This document shows, one piece after another, positions 1 to 8,087 of a stretch of DNA of 63,987 bases. Position numbers and translations under genes: made by a program. Numbering within the stretch: the first letter of the stretch is position 1; every line of letters begins with the position of its first letter. This stretch comes from JBBSHJ01 sp038253135 (lineage in GTDB: Bacteria; Actinomycetota; Actinomycetes; Mycobacteriales; QHCD01). Below the pieces are notes generated by a model that was given only the letters and a program-made list of their open reading frames with translations, was not told the DNA's origin and did no database searches. The stretch covers positions 1 to 63,987 of the forward strand of contig JBBSHJ010000005.1 in NCBI GenBank assembly GCA_038253135.1. The letters are read 5' to 3'.

Positions 1-166
1 CGATCACGGCGGCGGCCCATTGCTCGCGCGCCCACTCGGGTGTCGCCGCGGCCAACGCGTCTGGTGGCAGCAGCCGCTCGTACGCCGTTGCCCACGTGGA
101 GATCTGGATCCGCGCGATCTCATCCACGTCGTCTGAACGTGCCGGGCGCACGCTGACATCGGCCAC
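1..166 (-). CDS. GNAT family N-acetyltransferase, N-terminal part only
   Basis: Reading the minus strand from a GTG at 166 gives about 55 residues that run off the window edge. The sequence opens with VSVRPARSDDVDEIARIQ and continues with a WATAYERLLP stretch, which is the usual beta1-alpha1 opening of a GNAT acetyltransferase (acyl-CoA dependent acetylation of an unknown amine). The acetyl-CoA-binding motif lies outside the window, so the substrate cannot be inferred. The start is supported by a TAAGGT hexamer at 174-179, exactly 7 nt upstream of the GTG, matching the leaderless pattern seen elsewhere in this window. Confidence 0.6.
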   Translation of the reverse strand, partial: MADVSVRPARSDDVDEIARIQISTWATAYERLLPPDALAAATPEWAREQWAAAVI

Positions 167-173
167 GCTTCCC

Positions 174-179
174 ACCTTA
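174..179 (-). promoter_or_regulatory. -10 element of a probable leaderless promoter (GNAT gene)
   Basis: TAAGGT on the minus strand, followed by 7 nt and the GTG at 166. A -10 ending 6-7 nt before the start codon places transcription initiation on the start codon itself. No -35 was identified. Confidence 0.4.
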
Positions 180-192
180 CGGGGACCGTGAC

Positions 193-1467
193 TCAACGCC
201 CGCCGGAGGCCAGCGAAGCGAATGCGTCCGGGTGTTGCAGCCAACCGACGGCGATACCGTTCGACAGCACGTTTCCACAGCTCCTCGTGGTCACGACGAC
301 GTCGCCGCCGCTCGGATAATGCAGGATGACGGCGTAGTAGACCGGAAGCGCGACGCAGCTCCCCGTTGCGCCGAGCGGGCTGATCAGCTGGCTGTCGTTC
401 AGCGCGGACGCCAGTTGTTTGATCCGTGTGGTGATGTACGTCGAGTGGGCAAGGCGGTATCCGCTCCGGACCGATCGATACGTGCACGCGACGGCGGAGA
501 CGGCGCCGTCCGGCGCGAGCTGTATCGATGCGTTCGGTTGGGTCGGGACGAGGGAAGGTGGCGCGTCCGACGGGCAGGTTCTGGTTGCGGCTCGCAGCGT
601 CGTGCGCACGGGCGGTGGTCGACCGCGGGCCGGCGGCGAGCTGCTCTTCCCACTCAATGCCCAGATCGTGTTGCCGGCATATAGCTGGACGTAGGCCGCG
701 CCCGAACCGGTGCCGACCGTCGTGCAGTCGCCGAGAGACGCATCGAGCTCGAACGCCTGCGACGATCCCGGGTATCCGAAATACAGGCGCACGAGCGTTT
801 CCGTAGGATCGCGCGGTGTGCACTTCAGCGTTCCGGCCGATGAGTTGATCATCGCCGACAGCGGCTCGGCGAATGCATCCGCCGTACCTGCCGTCCACAG
901 CGAGTGCTGGCGCGCGTTGTAGGCGCAGACCGTCAATCGCGTCGGCGTCTCCGGCCTCGGAATCAGATACCCGTGCACCCGGCCGGGCTTGGAGAGATCG
1001 GTGGTCGGCGGCTGGGAGGGGCATTGATCGGGATACCTGCCCGCAGCCGGTATGTGGGTGCTCGACCCGCCGTTCAACAGCGCGTCAATGAGCCCGTCGG
1101 TCGTCGGGCTCGATTGCGTCGAGCGCTTGCCATTGCTGATCGGCTGGCAACCGCCGCGACTTACATTGATCTGCAGGCCGACCTTGCCTGTGCCGTAATC
1201 GACGTAGAGGACGTCGGCCGCGCCGTCATCGTTGCGACAGCTATACACGCCCGGAGTTGACTCCTTGGTGGTGTTCAGAGCCGCGACCAGCGATTGGAGA
1301 CTGGCTCCGGCGGCCTTGGCCGACCGGTTCAAGGTTCCGGCCGGATTCGGCAGGTTGAGCCCCCAGTAGCTGCAGACAAGGATTTCTTTGGGTCTCCGGG
1401 CACAAGTGTCTGGGCTGCGCCGTCGATCGACGGCACCGGCAGGGCATAGGCGAGCCGGTCCGGGCAC
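193..1467 (-). CDS. Seven-repeat secreted protein, segment C (repeats 5-7), in a shifted frame
   Basis: This is the C-terminal part of the repeat protein that begins near 3441. It carries most of repeat 5 and all of repeats 6 and 7. Each repeat is about 125-150 residues and has a recurring layout: a CP pair, then LVPG or similar, a V/L-C-S/R/T-Y core, an ALN-type segment, a third Cys, a Y-x-G strand and a fourth Cys followed by x-x-x-NG. The reading frame joins the previous segment at 1386-1392: the minus-strand heptamer C CCA AAG would, by a -1 slip, connect VPGDPK to EILVCSY, exactly the sequence expected from the other repeats. The nominal start at 1467 is therefore probably not used. No known domain was recognised; the role is probably extracellular. 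Confidence 0.5.
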   Translation of the reverse strand: MPGPARLCPAGAVDRRRSPDTCARRPKEILVCSYWGLNLPNPAGTLNRSAKAAGASLQSLVAALNTTKESTPGVYSCRNDDGAADVLYVDYGTGKVGLQINVSRGGCQPISNGKRSTQSSPTTDGLIDALLNGGSSTHIPAAGRYPDQCPSQPPTTDLSKPGRVHGYLIPRPETPTRLTVCAYNARQHSLWTAGTADAFAEPLSAMINSSAGTLKCTPRDPTETLVRLYFGYPGSSQAFELDASLGDCTTVGTGSGAAYVQLYAGNTIWALSGKSSSPPARGRPPPVRTTLRAATRTCPSDAPPSLVPTQPNASIQLAPDGAVSAVACTYRSVRSGYRLAHSTYITTRIKQLASALNDSQLISPLGATGSCVALPVYYAVILHYPSGGDVVVTTRSCGNVLSNGIAVGWLQHPDAFASLASGGR

Positions 1468-2546
1468 TCCGCCGGCGGAGGAGCCTCAGGAGGCGGTGGC
1501 GTCTCCGTCACCCCCGGCGTCGTCGGCGCGATGCTCGCTGGCGTCGTTGTCCGCGGCTCGAAGGACATTCCGCCGCCGCTGCCAAGAAGCTCAGCAATGA
1601 GGGATCGCGCACCATCGCTTATGTCGGCCCCGAGGAGCTGGTTGCTCACGGTCCGACAGTTGGGATCGCTGACGAGCGTCATGGCCACGCCACCATCGTA
1701 TTCGGCGTACGCCACTACGCGATCGTCTCCTCTCGGCGGGCAGCTGTGTGCGCCGTTGTCGATGGCGCCGTGATTGAGCAAGGAAATCAGGCTCGACGTC
1801 TTTGCTCCTGTGCGTGCCGCCTTGGCAAGTGGACCGGGTCCGGTGTTTGTGTGTCGATAGCTGCAGAGCAGGATGTTGCTCGGGACTCCGGGCACCAGCG
1901 CGGTGCTGGCTCCGCTGACCGGCGGCAGCGGGAGCACCGGCGGAGTTGTCGCCGGGGCTGCGGGATCGGCTGGCGGGCACCGGGTGGGAGCACGAGTGAG
2001 CGCCGAGGGAATCGGATGCTGGCTCGCGATGGTGAGCGCGGTTTGTGGCGCATCGGTGTCAACGGCGACAGCGAACTCGCTGTTGGTCACGTTGGCGGAG
2101 GCCAGATCGATGTCCACGGTGATCGGTGTCGGCGCCGCGGTGGTTCGAACCATCGCGATGACGGTCGGAGCGCTACCGTCGGTGCCGCTGTGCGCCGCGT
2201 GGGGCGATCCACGCAGGTCCCCGACCAGGCGGGTCAGACTGGCACCGGATGCGGACCCCCAGCCGGTCAGGATCTGCGCGTGGTTGGGATCGCCCTCGTA
2301 CCGGCAAAGGACTGCACTCAGTGGGATGCCAGGGACAAGTGCCTTGTCGGCCCCGGGAACGCCTGACCGCGGCAGCGGGCCGAGGGCGACGGTGTCAGGA
2401 CAGTCTTGACGCGAGTACGACGACGGGTTGGGGTTGGGACCGCTCGTGCCGGCGGCGAAAACCTTGTTGATGACGCTCTCGGTGGACTGGGAGCGATCGG
2501 CATAAACCAGACCATTACTCATCGCGCCGCACACTCTGGTTCGCAC
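1329..2546 (-). CDS. Seven-repeat secreted protein, segment B (rest of repeat 2 to start of repeat 5)
   Basis: Middle part of the same protein. It begins inside repeat 2 (TVVVRTRVCGAMSNG corresponds to the C-terminal NG strand seen in repeats 5 and 7), carries repeats 3 and 4, and breaks off in repeat 5 soon after VPGDPK. Repeat 3 keeps the LVPG-x-P...LCRY start and the LTGWG strand found in repeat 1 but lacks the later cysteines. The upstream join to segment A is near 2575-2583, where the minus strand reads GTT ATA TAT CAC; skipping one A restores YITYPGGRTV in frame with the repeat consensus. Taken together, one extra base here and one missing base at 1386-1392 give a corrected length divisible by three, about 1,082 codons. 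Confidence 0.5.
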   Translation of the reverse strand: MRTRVCGAMSNGLVYADRSQSTESVINKVFAAGTSGPNPNPSSYSRQDCPDTVALGPLPRSGVPGADKALVPGIPLSAVLCRYEGDPNHAQILTGWGSASGASLTRLVGDLRGSPHAAHSGTDGSAPTVIAMVRTTAAPTPITVDIDLASANVTNSEFAVAVDTDAPQTALTIASQHPIPSALTRAPTRCPPADPAAPATTPPVLPLPPVSGASTALVPGVPSNILLCSYRHTNTGPGPLAKAARTGAKTSSLISLLNHGAIDNGAHSCPPRGDDRVVAYAEYDGGVAMTLVSDPNCRTVSNQLLGADISDGARSLIAELLGSGGGMSFEPRTTTPASIAPTTPGVTETPPPPEAPPPAECPDRLAYALPVPSIDGAAQTLVPGDPKKSLSAATGGSTCRIRPEP

Positions 2547-3441
2547 GACAACGGTTCGTCCGCCCGGGTACGTGATATATAACCCACCTGGTGGGTTTGG
2601 GGATTTCGGGTAGGCATTTGCGCGAATCGAGCCCGGCGGCCGTTACCTGCTTTGCACTATTTAGTGCCGACACGAGGCCACCGAGGTAGTCACCCGCGAG
2701 CGCCGATCGGTCGATCGGGCCGTCGGAGCCCTCGGAATATCGACAGAGAAGAATGCCGGTGGGATGGCCCGGCACGAGCTTGCTGTCACCGCCGGCAACC
2801 GCGGGTAATGAGGCGTAACCGTTGTCGGCCATCGGACATTCGTCGGGCGCAGCGCTCGCACCGGACGCCAGTGGATGCGCCGATGCCAGGTCGAGGGCTG
2901 TCGCGCCAGCATCTGAAATCAAGGTGAAGCGCCGGCCCGAGGCCGAGATCGCCCCGCCGCACGAGGCTGTGGAGACATCGATGCGCTGGCGCCGCTCGTG
3001 CCCCGGATAGGTCAGGTGGATGCTGACGATCGGGCCCGGGCCGCCCAGGCAGCGGATCGACCCCGGTCTGGCGTTCGCCAACTGCTTCACCAGCGCGGCC
3101 AGTCGCGAGCCCGAGTTGCCCCAGCCCGTCAGCACCATCGCCGAGTTCGCGCCCGCCGGTTCGTACCGGCACAGCGTCGCGCTCTCGGGGGCACCGGTGA
3201 CGACCTCCGTTTCCGCTGCCCCGGATCGGGTGGTTTTTTGTGGCGTCAGTTTGGCGGCACAGACTTCAGGAACTGCCGCGCCGACCGCATCCTGGTGCGT
3301 CCCTCGGGCTGCTGGAATGAAGACGGTCGGCACGAGCACGCCGAGCACCAAGACCACGACCGCACCAGCTGCCATCCACCACCTTCGCGGCTCGTGCGGC
3401 GTCGGCGCGGGCTCGGGATCGAGATCATCCACGTGCCTCAC
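2515..3441 (-). CDS. Seven-repeat secreted protein, segment A (membrane anchor, repeats 1-2)
   Basis: N-terminal part. A short charged, proline-rich cytoplasmic segment ends in RRW and is followed by one hydrophobic helix (MAAGAVVVLVLGVLVP). The rest should lie outside the membrane, either anchored or exported. Repeat 1 has the ATLCRYEP core and LTGWGN strand; repeat 2 has LVPGHP, LLCRYSE and an SALN segment before the frame breaks. GTG at 3441 is preferred as the start because it overlaps the stop of a small upstream ORF (GTGA) and sits close to the membrane segment; a longer version could start at 3519. The repeat unit looks like a small disulfide-containing domain, but I do not recognise the family. 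The role is unknown. Confidence 0.55.
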   Translation of the reverse strand: MRHVDDLDPEPAPTPHEPRRWWMAAGAVVVLVLGVLVPTVFIPAARGTHQDAVGAAVPEVCAAKLTPQKTTRSGAAETEVVTGAPESATLCRYEPAGANSAMVLTGWGNSGSRLAALVKQLANARPGSIRCLGGPGPIVSIHLTYPGHERRQRIDVSTASCGGAISASGRRFTLISDAGATALDLASAHPLASGASAAPDECPMADNGYASLPAVAGGDSKLVPGHPTGILLCRYSEGSDGPIDRSALAGDYLGGLVSALNSAKQVTAAGLDSRKCLPEIPKPTRWVIYHVPGRTNRCRANQSVRRDE

Positions 3442-3632
3442 CCGCCGGCCGGTGTGCGTCGGTGCGGGATGCGATCGGCGAGCCGCCGTGGTGCCGTCGA
3501 CTCGCCCACCGCGAGGCATGTGCCGTTGTCGGCGGAGACACAGCCGTCTGGCGATCGCCGGTCAGCAGCCACCGCCACGAACGTGCGGAGATCGGCACCC
3601 ACTGCCTCCTCCTCCGGACCGGTCCTCATCAT
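3438..3632 (-). CDS. Possible small upstream ORF, 64 aa
   Basis: A 64-residue ORF (MMRTGPEEEAVGADLR at its start) whose TGA overlaps the preferred GTG of the repeat protein as GTGA, suggesting translational coupling. A purine-rich GGAGGAGG run lies just inside its start and could serve a downstream GTG instead. No similarity was recognised, and it may be only the leader of the repeat-protein transcript. Upstream, 3633-3775 shows nothing identifiable. Confidence 0.2.
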   Translation of the reverse strand: MMRTGPEEEAVGADLRTFVAVAADRRSPDGCVSADNGTCLAVGESTAPRRLADRIPHRRTPAGG

Positions 3633-3775
3633 CTAGACGCCGTGGGTGGCCCAAAGGGTTGCGTGCTGAGGGTCTGGGCATCGCGGCGCACCTCCCGACC
3701 GCGCACCGCACGGCGTACCCGTCAGGTCATACGCCTCAATCCCGGCCTTCGGGTCGGGTTCGGGGCGCGATCAGG

Positions 3776-4504
3776 TCACATCTTGAGCACGTCGCGGTAC
3801 GGGCCCATTGCGATCCGGGGGTGGGACCACGGCTTCATCCACCGCAGCAGGTTGACCATGACGCCGCGCGGCATGGACACGCAGCCGGCCGTCGAGCCGC
3901 CGTCCCACACGTGCAGGAAGAACGCCGATCCCCTGCCCTTGACGATCGGATAGCGGTTGTAGCTGATGAAGGCCGCGTAGGAGTAGACACCGACCTGCCA
4001 GAGCCGCTCACCCGAGCCGAGGTGGAAGTCGGCGTTGTCGGTCGTGAGCAGGTTGTAATAACGGGAGCTGGTGTCATCGACGAAGACGTCGCCGTACCGG
4101 TCCGCGTGCCACGGCAGCGCCGTACCCGGATTGGCGTTGTTGCCGAACGCCCACGGCACGGTGAAAAAGCCAACCGGCGTCGTACCGGAGCCCTCGTGGG
4201 TGCTCGTGGAGAAGCCGTTGTAACCGATCCGCACATAGGTGTCGTTGACGTGCGTGCGCCAGGTGCCGTGGACCTTCTCGTACGCTCGCAGCACCGCCCA
4301 GTCGCCCGATCCCTTGTTGGTCACGGTGATGACCTGGGTCGAGCCCTTGGTGTCGGCCATGTGCGCGGCGATGATCGGCACGGTGCTCCTGTGTGCGGTG
4401 GCGGCGTTCGCCGGGGCGACGGCGAGGGCGAGCAATCCAACGGCGACGAGGGCCGCGAGCGGTCCGCGGGTACGACGTCGCGGGCCCGCGTGGGTTGTAG
4501 TCAC
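3776..4504 (-). CDS. Secreted L,D-transpeptidase (YkuD fold)
   Basis: About 242 residues. A twin-basic N-terminus is followed by a hydrophobic segment (LAALVAVGLLALAVAP) ending in ANA-A, which looks like a cleaved Sec signal peptide. The C-terminal part has the YkuD catalytic signature: a His in FLHVWDGG and then STAGCVSMP, with Cys as nucleophile. Such enzymes form 3-3 peptidoglycan cross-links or attach proteins in the wall. A separate N-terminal binding domain is not evident. Start GTG 4504 is chosen because a TAGCCT -10 lies 7 nt upstream; a longer ORF to 4570 would run into dedA. It lies directly downstream of dedA on the same strand, but its own promoter overlaps the dedA stop. Confidence 0.75.
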   Translation of the reverse strand: MTTTHAGPRRRTRGPLAALVAVGLLALAVAPANAATAHRSTVPIIAAHMADTKGSTQVITVTNKGSGDWAVLRAYEKVHGTWRTHVNDTYVRIGYNGFSTSTHEGSGTTPVGFFTVPWAFGNNANPGTALPWHADRYGDVFVDDTSSRYYNLLTTDNADFHLGSGERLWQVGVYSYAAFISYNRYPIVKGRGSAFFLHVWDGGSTAGCVSMPRGVMVNLLRWMKPWSHPRIAMGPYRDVLKM

Positions 4505-4511
4505 CCGGCAG

Positions 4512-4517
4512 AGGCTA
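4512..4517 (-). promoter_or_regulatory. -10 element of a probable leaderless promoter (L,D-transpeptidase)
   Basis: TAGCCT on the minus strand, 7 nt before GTG 4504. It overlaps the stop codon of the dedA gene, so the transpeptidase may be transcribed separately from dedA. Confidence 0.4.
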
Positions 4518-5198
4518 GGGCGCCGAGCGGGCCCGGTCGCTCTCCTCGAGCACAGCATCGGGCATTTCATCCGTTCGGGCGCGCTCGGTCCGCTCGTGCC
4601 GGCGCTTGGCGATCCTCCGGTAGGCCACTATGACGATCAGCGCCCCCAGCACCGCGAGCGGGCCCCACGTCAGGTATTTCTCGACCGTGCTCAGTGCGCC
4701 GGCGAACAGGTAGCCGAGCAGCACGCACGTCGTACCCCAGAGCGCTCCGCCGAGCGCGTTCCACGGCAGGAAGGTCCGGTACGGCATCCGGGCCATGCCG
4801 GCCATGCTCGGGACCAGCGCCCGCAGCAATGCCACGGCCCGCCCGAGCAGGACGGCCTTGCCGCCGTGCCGGTGCAGGAACGCGTCGCCCTTGCCCCATC
4901 GGCTCTCGCCGACGACGAGGCCGACCCGGGACTGGCGCAGCCGGGGGCCGAACCACCGGCCGAACTCGTAGCCGACCGAGTCGCCCACGATGGCGCAGGC
5001 GATCGCGACCGCGATCATGACGGCGAGATTGAGTGGGCCCTCGTGGCAGAAGTATCCGGCAACGAGCAGCGCGGTCTCTCCGGGCAGCACGACGCCGACC
5101 AGGATGGCCGCCTCGGCGAAGGCGAGCCCGCCGGCGATGAGATAGAGCCAGTTGCCCACAGCGTCGCCGATGCGCTGCAGGTATTCGGTGATGTGCAT
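4515..5198 (-). CDS. DedA family (SNARE-associated) membrane protein
   Basis: About 227 residues. DedA hallmarks include the early hydrophobic segment with E-x-G-x-x-x-P-G-E (LVGVVLPGETALLVAGY), then GDSVGYEFGRWFG and a RAVALLRALVPSMAGMARMPYRTF segment that matches the conserved R-x3-R-x4-AG region, and further helices toward a charged, cytoplasmic C-terminus. DedA proteins act in the inner membrane as lipid scramblases/flippases, several for undecaprenyl phosphate, which would fit the neighbouring L,D-transpeptidase; that link is an inference. The start at ATG 5198 (MHITEYLQ) is chosen because the ORF upstream of it lacks DedA-like sequence. Confidence 0.85.
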   Translation of the reverse strand: MHITEYLQRIGDAVGNWLYLIAGGLAFAEAAILVGVVLPGETALLVAGYFCHEGPLNLAVMIAVAIACAIVGDSVGYEFGRWFGPRLRQSRVGLVVGESRWGKGDAFLHRHGGKAVLLGRAVALLRALVPSMAGMARMPYRTFLPWNALGGALWGTTCVLLGYLFAGALSTVEKYLTWGPLAVLGALIVIVAYRRIAKRRHERTERARTDEMPDAVLEESDRARSAP

Positions 5199-5322
5199 GC
5201 CGTCCCGTCTCGTCCCTCGGTGCCACGTCGAGTGTCGCATTCGTGCTGGTACGACGGGAGCGACTTTGGTTCTGACCTCCACGAAGCGGGTCAATCGGTG
5301 CCCGGGTGTCGTGGGGTGTCGA

Positions 5323-5328
5323 TAGCCT
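5323..5328 (+). promoter_or_regulatory. -10 element of a probable leaderless promoter (YcaQ-like gene)
   Basis: TAGCCT followed by 7 nt and the ATG at 5336; no ribosome binding site is visible between them. Confidence 0.4.
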
Positions 5329-5335
5329 CCCGTCC

Positions 5336-6562
5336 ATGCGGGTGCCCGGTGGTCCGGTGGTGCGGGAGAGCCTGAGCCGGAGCCAGGCGCGCCGGATCGC
5401 GCTCGCCGCGCAGGGTTTCGCCGAGGCGCGCCCGGGTGGCCGGGTCGATGCGCGGCACATCCGGCGCGTGCTCGACCGCGTCGCCGTGCTGCAGCTCGAC
5501 TCGGTCAACGTGCTTGCCCGCACGCACTACCTGCCGGTGTTCTCCCGCCTCGGCAGCTACCCGCGCTCGTTGCTCGATCGGATGGCCTGGGGCGGTCCGC
5601 GGCGCGAGATGTTCGAGTACTGGGCGCACATGGCCTCCCTGGTGCCGCTCGCGCTGCAACCGTTGCTGCGGTGGCGCATGCGGGCCGCCGCGGAACGGCC
5701 GTGGGGCGACATCCAGCGGTTGGAGGAGCGGCGGCCGGGATTCCTGGACGAGGTGCGGACCCACCTCGCGGCCCATGGCCCGATCGGCAGCGGCGCGCTC
5801 GACCCTGATCGGCCGCGCGGTCCACGCGGGATGTGGAGCTGGCACGACGGCAAGGAGGCGCTGGAGTGGCTGTTCTACGTCGGCGAGGTCACCACCGCTG
5901 CCCGGCCGCACTTCGAGCGGCTCTACGACCTGACCGAGCGGGTGCTGCCCGCCGCGGTGCTCGGCGCGCCGACGCCTCCGACCGAGGACGCGCAGCGCGA
6001 GCTGATCCGGGTCGCGGCCCGCTGCCACGGCGTCGCCACGGAGCCCGAGCTGCGCGACTACTTCCGGCTCAAGCCGGCGGCCTCCCAGGCACGGGTGGCC
6101 GAGCTGGTGGCGTCCGGGGAGTTGCGGCCGGTCCGCGTGGACGGCGTACCCGTGCCGGCCTACCTCTCCCCGCACGCCAGCCTTCCGCGGTGGGTGCGCG
6201 CTCGCGCCCTGCTCTCGCCCTTCGACTCGCTGGTGTGGGAGCGCGCCCGCACCGAGCGGCTGTTCGGCTTGCGCTACCGGATCGAGATCTACGTGCCGCC
6301 GGCGAAGCGGATCCACGGCTATTACGTGCTGCCGTTCCTTCTCGATGACGCGCTGGTCGCGCGGGTCGATCTGAAGTCCGACCGGGGGGCCGGAGCGTTG
6401 CTGGTGCAGGCGGCGTACGCCGAGCCGGGTCACGACCGAGAGCGCGTGGTGACCGCGCTCGCCGACGAGCTCCGCCTGATGGCCGGCTGGCTCGGCCTGT
6501 CCGCGGTGTCCGTGACCGGGCGGGGTGACCTCGGCTTGGCGCTGGCCGCCGAGATCGGCTGA
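5336..6562 (+). CDS. YcaQ-type winged-helix DNA glycosylase (HTH_42 family)
   Basis: About 408 residues, a normal length for the family. The N-terminal part has SLSRSQARRIALAAQGF and then VLQLDSVNVLARTHYLPVFSRLG; the Q-hydrophobic-D triad is the catalytic signature of the YcaQ branch, whereas the AlkZ branch has Q-x-Q. E. coli YcaQ unhooks DNA interstrand crosslinks by cleaving the N-glycosidic bond of alkylated bases. The C-terminal half carries the SPFDSLVWERARTERLFG and KRIHGYYVLPFLL segments typical of the family. It is divergent from dedA with about 137 nt between starts and convergent with gnd. Function is assigned from family membership and the intact triad. Confidence 0.8.
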   Translation: MRVPGGPVVRESLSRSQARRIALAAQGFAEARPGGRVDARHIRRVLDRVAVLQLDSVNVLARTHYLPVFSRLGSYPRSLLDRMAWGGPRREMFEYWAHMASLVPLALQPLLRWRMRAAAERPWGDIQRLEERRPGFLDEVRTHLAAHGPIGSGALDPDRPRGPRGMWSWHDGKEALEWLFYVGEVTTAARPHFERLYDLTERVLPAAVLGAPTPPTEDAQRELIRVAARCHGVATEPELRDYFRLKPAASQARVAELVASGELRPVRVDGVPVPAYLSPHASLPRWVRARALLSPFDSLVWERARTERLFGLRYRIEIYVPPAKRIHGYYVLPFLLDDALVARVDLKSDRGAGALLVQAAYAEPGHDRERVVTALADELRLMAGWLGLSAVSVTGRGDLGLALAAEIG

Positions 6563-6572
6563 CCCGCGTCTT

Positions 6573-8009
6573 TTAGGCCGGCGACTCCGACTTGTCGCCG
6601 GACCAGTCGAGGTGGAACGCGCCGGCGGCGTCGATCCGCTCGTAGGTGTGCGCCCCGAACAGGTCGCGCAGACCCTGCACCAGCGCGGCCGGCAGCCGCT
6701 CGCTGCGCAGCGCGTCGTAGTACGCCAGCGCGGAGGAGAATCCCGGCACCGGCACTCCGGACCGCACCGCCGTCGCCACGACCCGGCGCCACGCCTCGTG
6801 GCCGTGCGCCACAGCGTCCCGGAAGTACGGGGCCAGCAGCAACGACGGCAGCTCGCCGTTCTCGGCGTACGCCTCCTTGATGCGGTCCAGAAAGGTGGCC
6901 CGGATGATGCAACCGCCGCGCCAGATCGTCGCCATCGCGCCGAGGTCGATCTCCCAGCCGTATTCCTGCGCCCCCGCCAGCATCATGTCGAAGCCTTGGG
7001 CGTAGGCGACCACCTTGGACGCGTAGAGCGCCGCGCGTACGTCGTCCACGAAGCCGGCCGCGGGCGCGGGCGGCGAGTCCGGTCCCGGCAGCTGCCCCTG
7101 GGCGGGCCGGCGCTGCTCCGCGTGCCCGGACAGCGACCGGGCGAAGACGGCCTCGGCGATGCCCGAGACCGGGGTGCCGAGGTCGAGGGCGATCTGGACG
7201 GTCCAGCGGCCGGTGCCCTTCTGCTCGGCCGCGTCGCGGATCACGTCCACCATCGGTGCGCCGGTGCGCGGATCCGGGGTGGCGAGCACGTCGGCGGTGA
7301 TCTCGATCAGGAAGGAGTCGAGATCGCCGGTCTTCCACTGGGAAAAGACGTTCGCGATCTCGCCGGGCTTCATGTCCGCGACCGAGCGCAGCAGGTGGAA
7401 GGACTCGGCAATGAGCTGCATGTCGGCGTACTCGATGCCGTTGTGCACCATCTTGACGAAGTGGCCGGCGCCGTCCGTGCCGACGTGCGTGCAGCACGGC
7501 GTGCCGTCGACGTCTGCGGCGATCGACTCGAGGATCGGCCCGAGGGTCCGGTAGGCCTCGGCGCTGCCGCCGGGCATGATGCTCGGGCCGAGGAGGGCGC
7601 CCTCCTCGCCGCCCGAGATGCCGGCGCCGACGAAGTAGATGCCCTTCTCCCGCAGCGCCGCCTCGCGCCGCCGGGTGTCGGCGAAGTGGGCGTTGCCCCC
7701 GTCGACGATAATGTCGCCGGGGGAGAGCCGCTGCGCGAGCTCGTCGATCACGGCGTCGGTCGGCGCGCCCGCCTGCACCATGATGATGACCGTGCGGGGC
7801 TCCTTGAGCGCTCCGACCAGATCCTCCGTCGTCTCGGCCGGAACGAACGCGCCTTCGTCGCCGTACCGCTCGATCAGATCAGTCATCCGGCTCGTCGTGC
7901 GGTTGTGAACCGCGACGCTATGCCCGTGCCGGGCGAGGTTGCGGGCCAGGTTGCGGCCCATCGTCGCGAGTCCCGTGACGCCGATGTCGGCGGTTGCCTG
8001 TGAGGTCAT
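6573..8009 (-). CDS. gnd: 6-phosphogluconate dehydrogenase, decarboxylating
   Basis: 478 residues, the length of the long 6PGDH type. N-terminal Rossmann signature GVTGLATMGRNLARNLARHG; substrate-binding GAGISGGEEGALLGPSIMPGG; catalytic Lys in HFVKMVHNGIEY; C-terminal helical region with IWRGGCIIRATFLDRI. It oxidatively decarboxylates 6-phosphogluconate to ribulose 5-phosphate with NADP(H), in the pentose phosphate pathway (cytosol). The Ala in GLATMGRN differs from the usual Gly-x-Ala-Val-M-G-x-N only slightly. A ribosome binding site-like AGGATCGAGG precedes ATG 8009. It stands alone: the upstream gene is separated by a hairpin. Confidence 0.92.
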   Translation of the reverse strand: MTSQATADIGVTGLATMGRNLARNLARHGHSVAVHNRTTSRMTDLIERYGDEGAFVPAETTEDLVGALKEPRTVIIMVQAGAPTDAVIDELAQRLSPGDIIVDGGNAHFADTRRREAALREKGIYFVGAGISGGEEGALLGPSIMPGGSAEAYRTLGPILESIAADVDGTPCCTHVGTDGAGHFVKMVHNGIEYADMQLIAESFHLLRSVADMKPGEIANVFSQWKTGDLDSFLIEITADVLATPDPRTGAPMVDVIRDAAEQKGTGRWTVQIALDLGTPVSGIAEAVFARSLSGHAEQRRPAQGQLPGPDSPPAPAAGFVDDVRAALYASKVVAYAQGFDMMLAGAQEYGWEIDLGAMATIWRGGCIIRATFLDRIKEAYAENGELPSLLLAPYFRDAVAHGHEAWRRVVATAVRSGVPVPGFSSALAYYDALRSERLPAALVQGLRDLFGAHTYERIDAAGAFHLDWSGDKSESPA

Positions 8010-8026
8010 GCCTCGATCCTGCCTGT

Positions 8027-8063
8027 CGGGAGCGGCATCCGTCGATGGGGTACGCCGCTCCCG
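8027..8063 (-). terminator. Inverted repeat between the DUF4097 gene and gnd
   Basis: Ten-base perfect arms at 8027-8036 (cgggagcggc) and 8054-8063 (gccgctcccg) around a 17-nt loop, with outer complementary cctcga/tcgagg at 8011-8016 and 8065-8070. It lies just after the DUF4097 stop in the direction of transcription and before gnd. It has no T-run, so it could be an L-shaped actinobacterial terminator or an RNA processing site. Confidence 0.4.
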
Positions 8064-8087
8064 GTCGAGGCGATTCCGGCTCAGGCG

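Noticed and set aside
4571..5294. Longer DedA and transpeptidase starts (5294 and 4570)
   Set aside because: The extensions lack family sequence, and the shorter starts have better upstream context.
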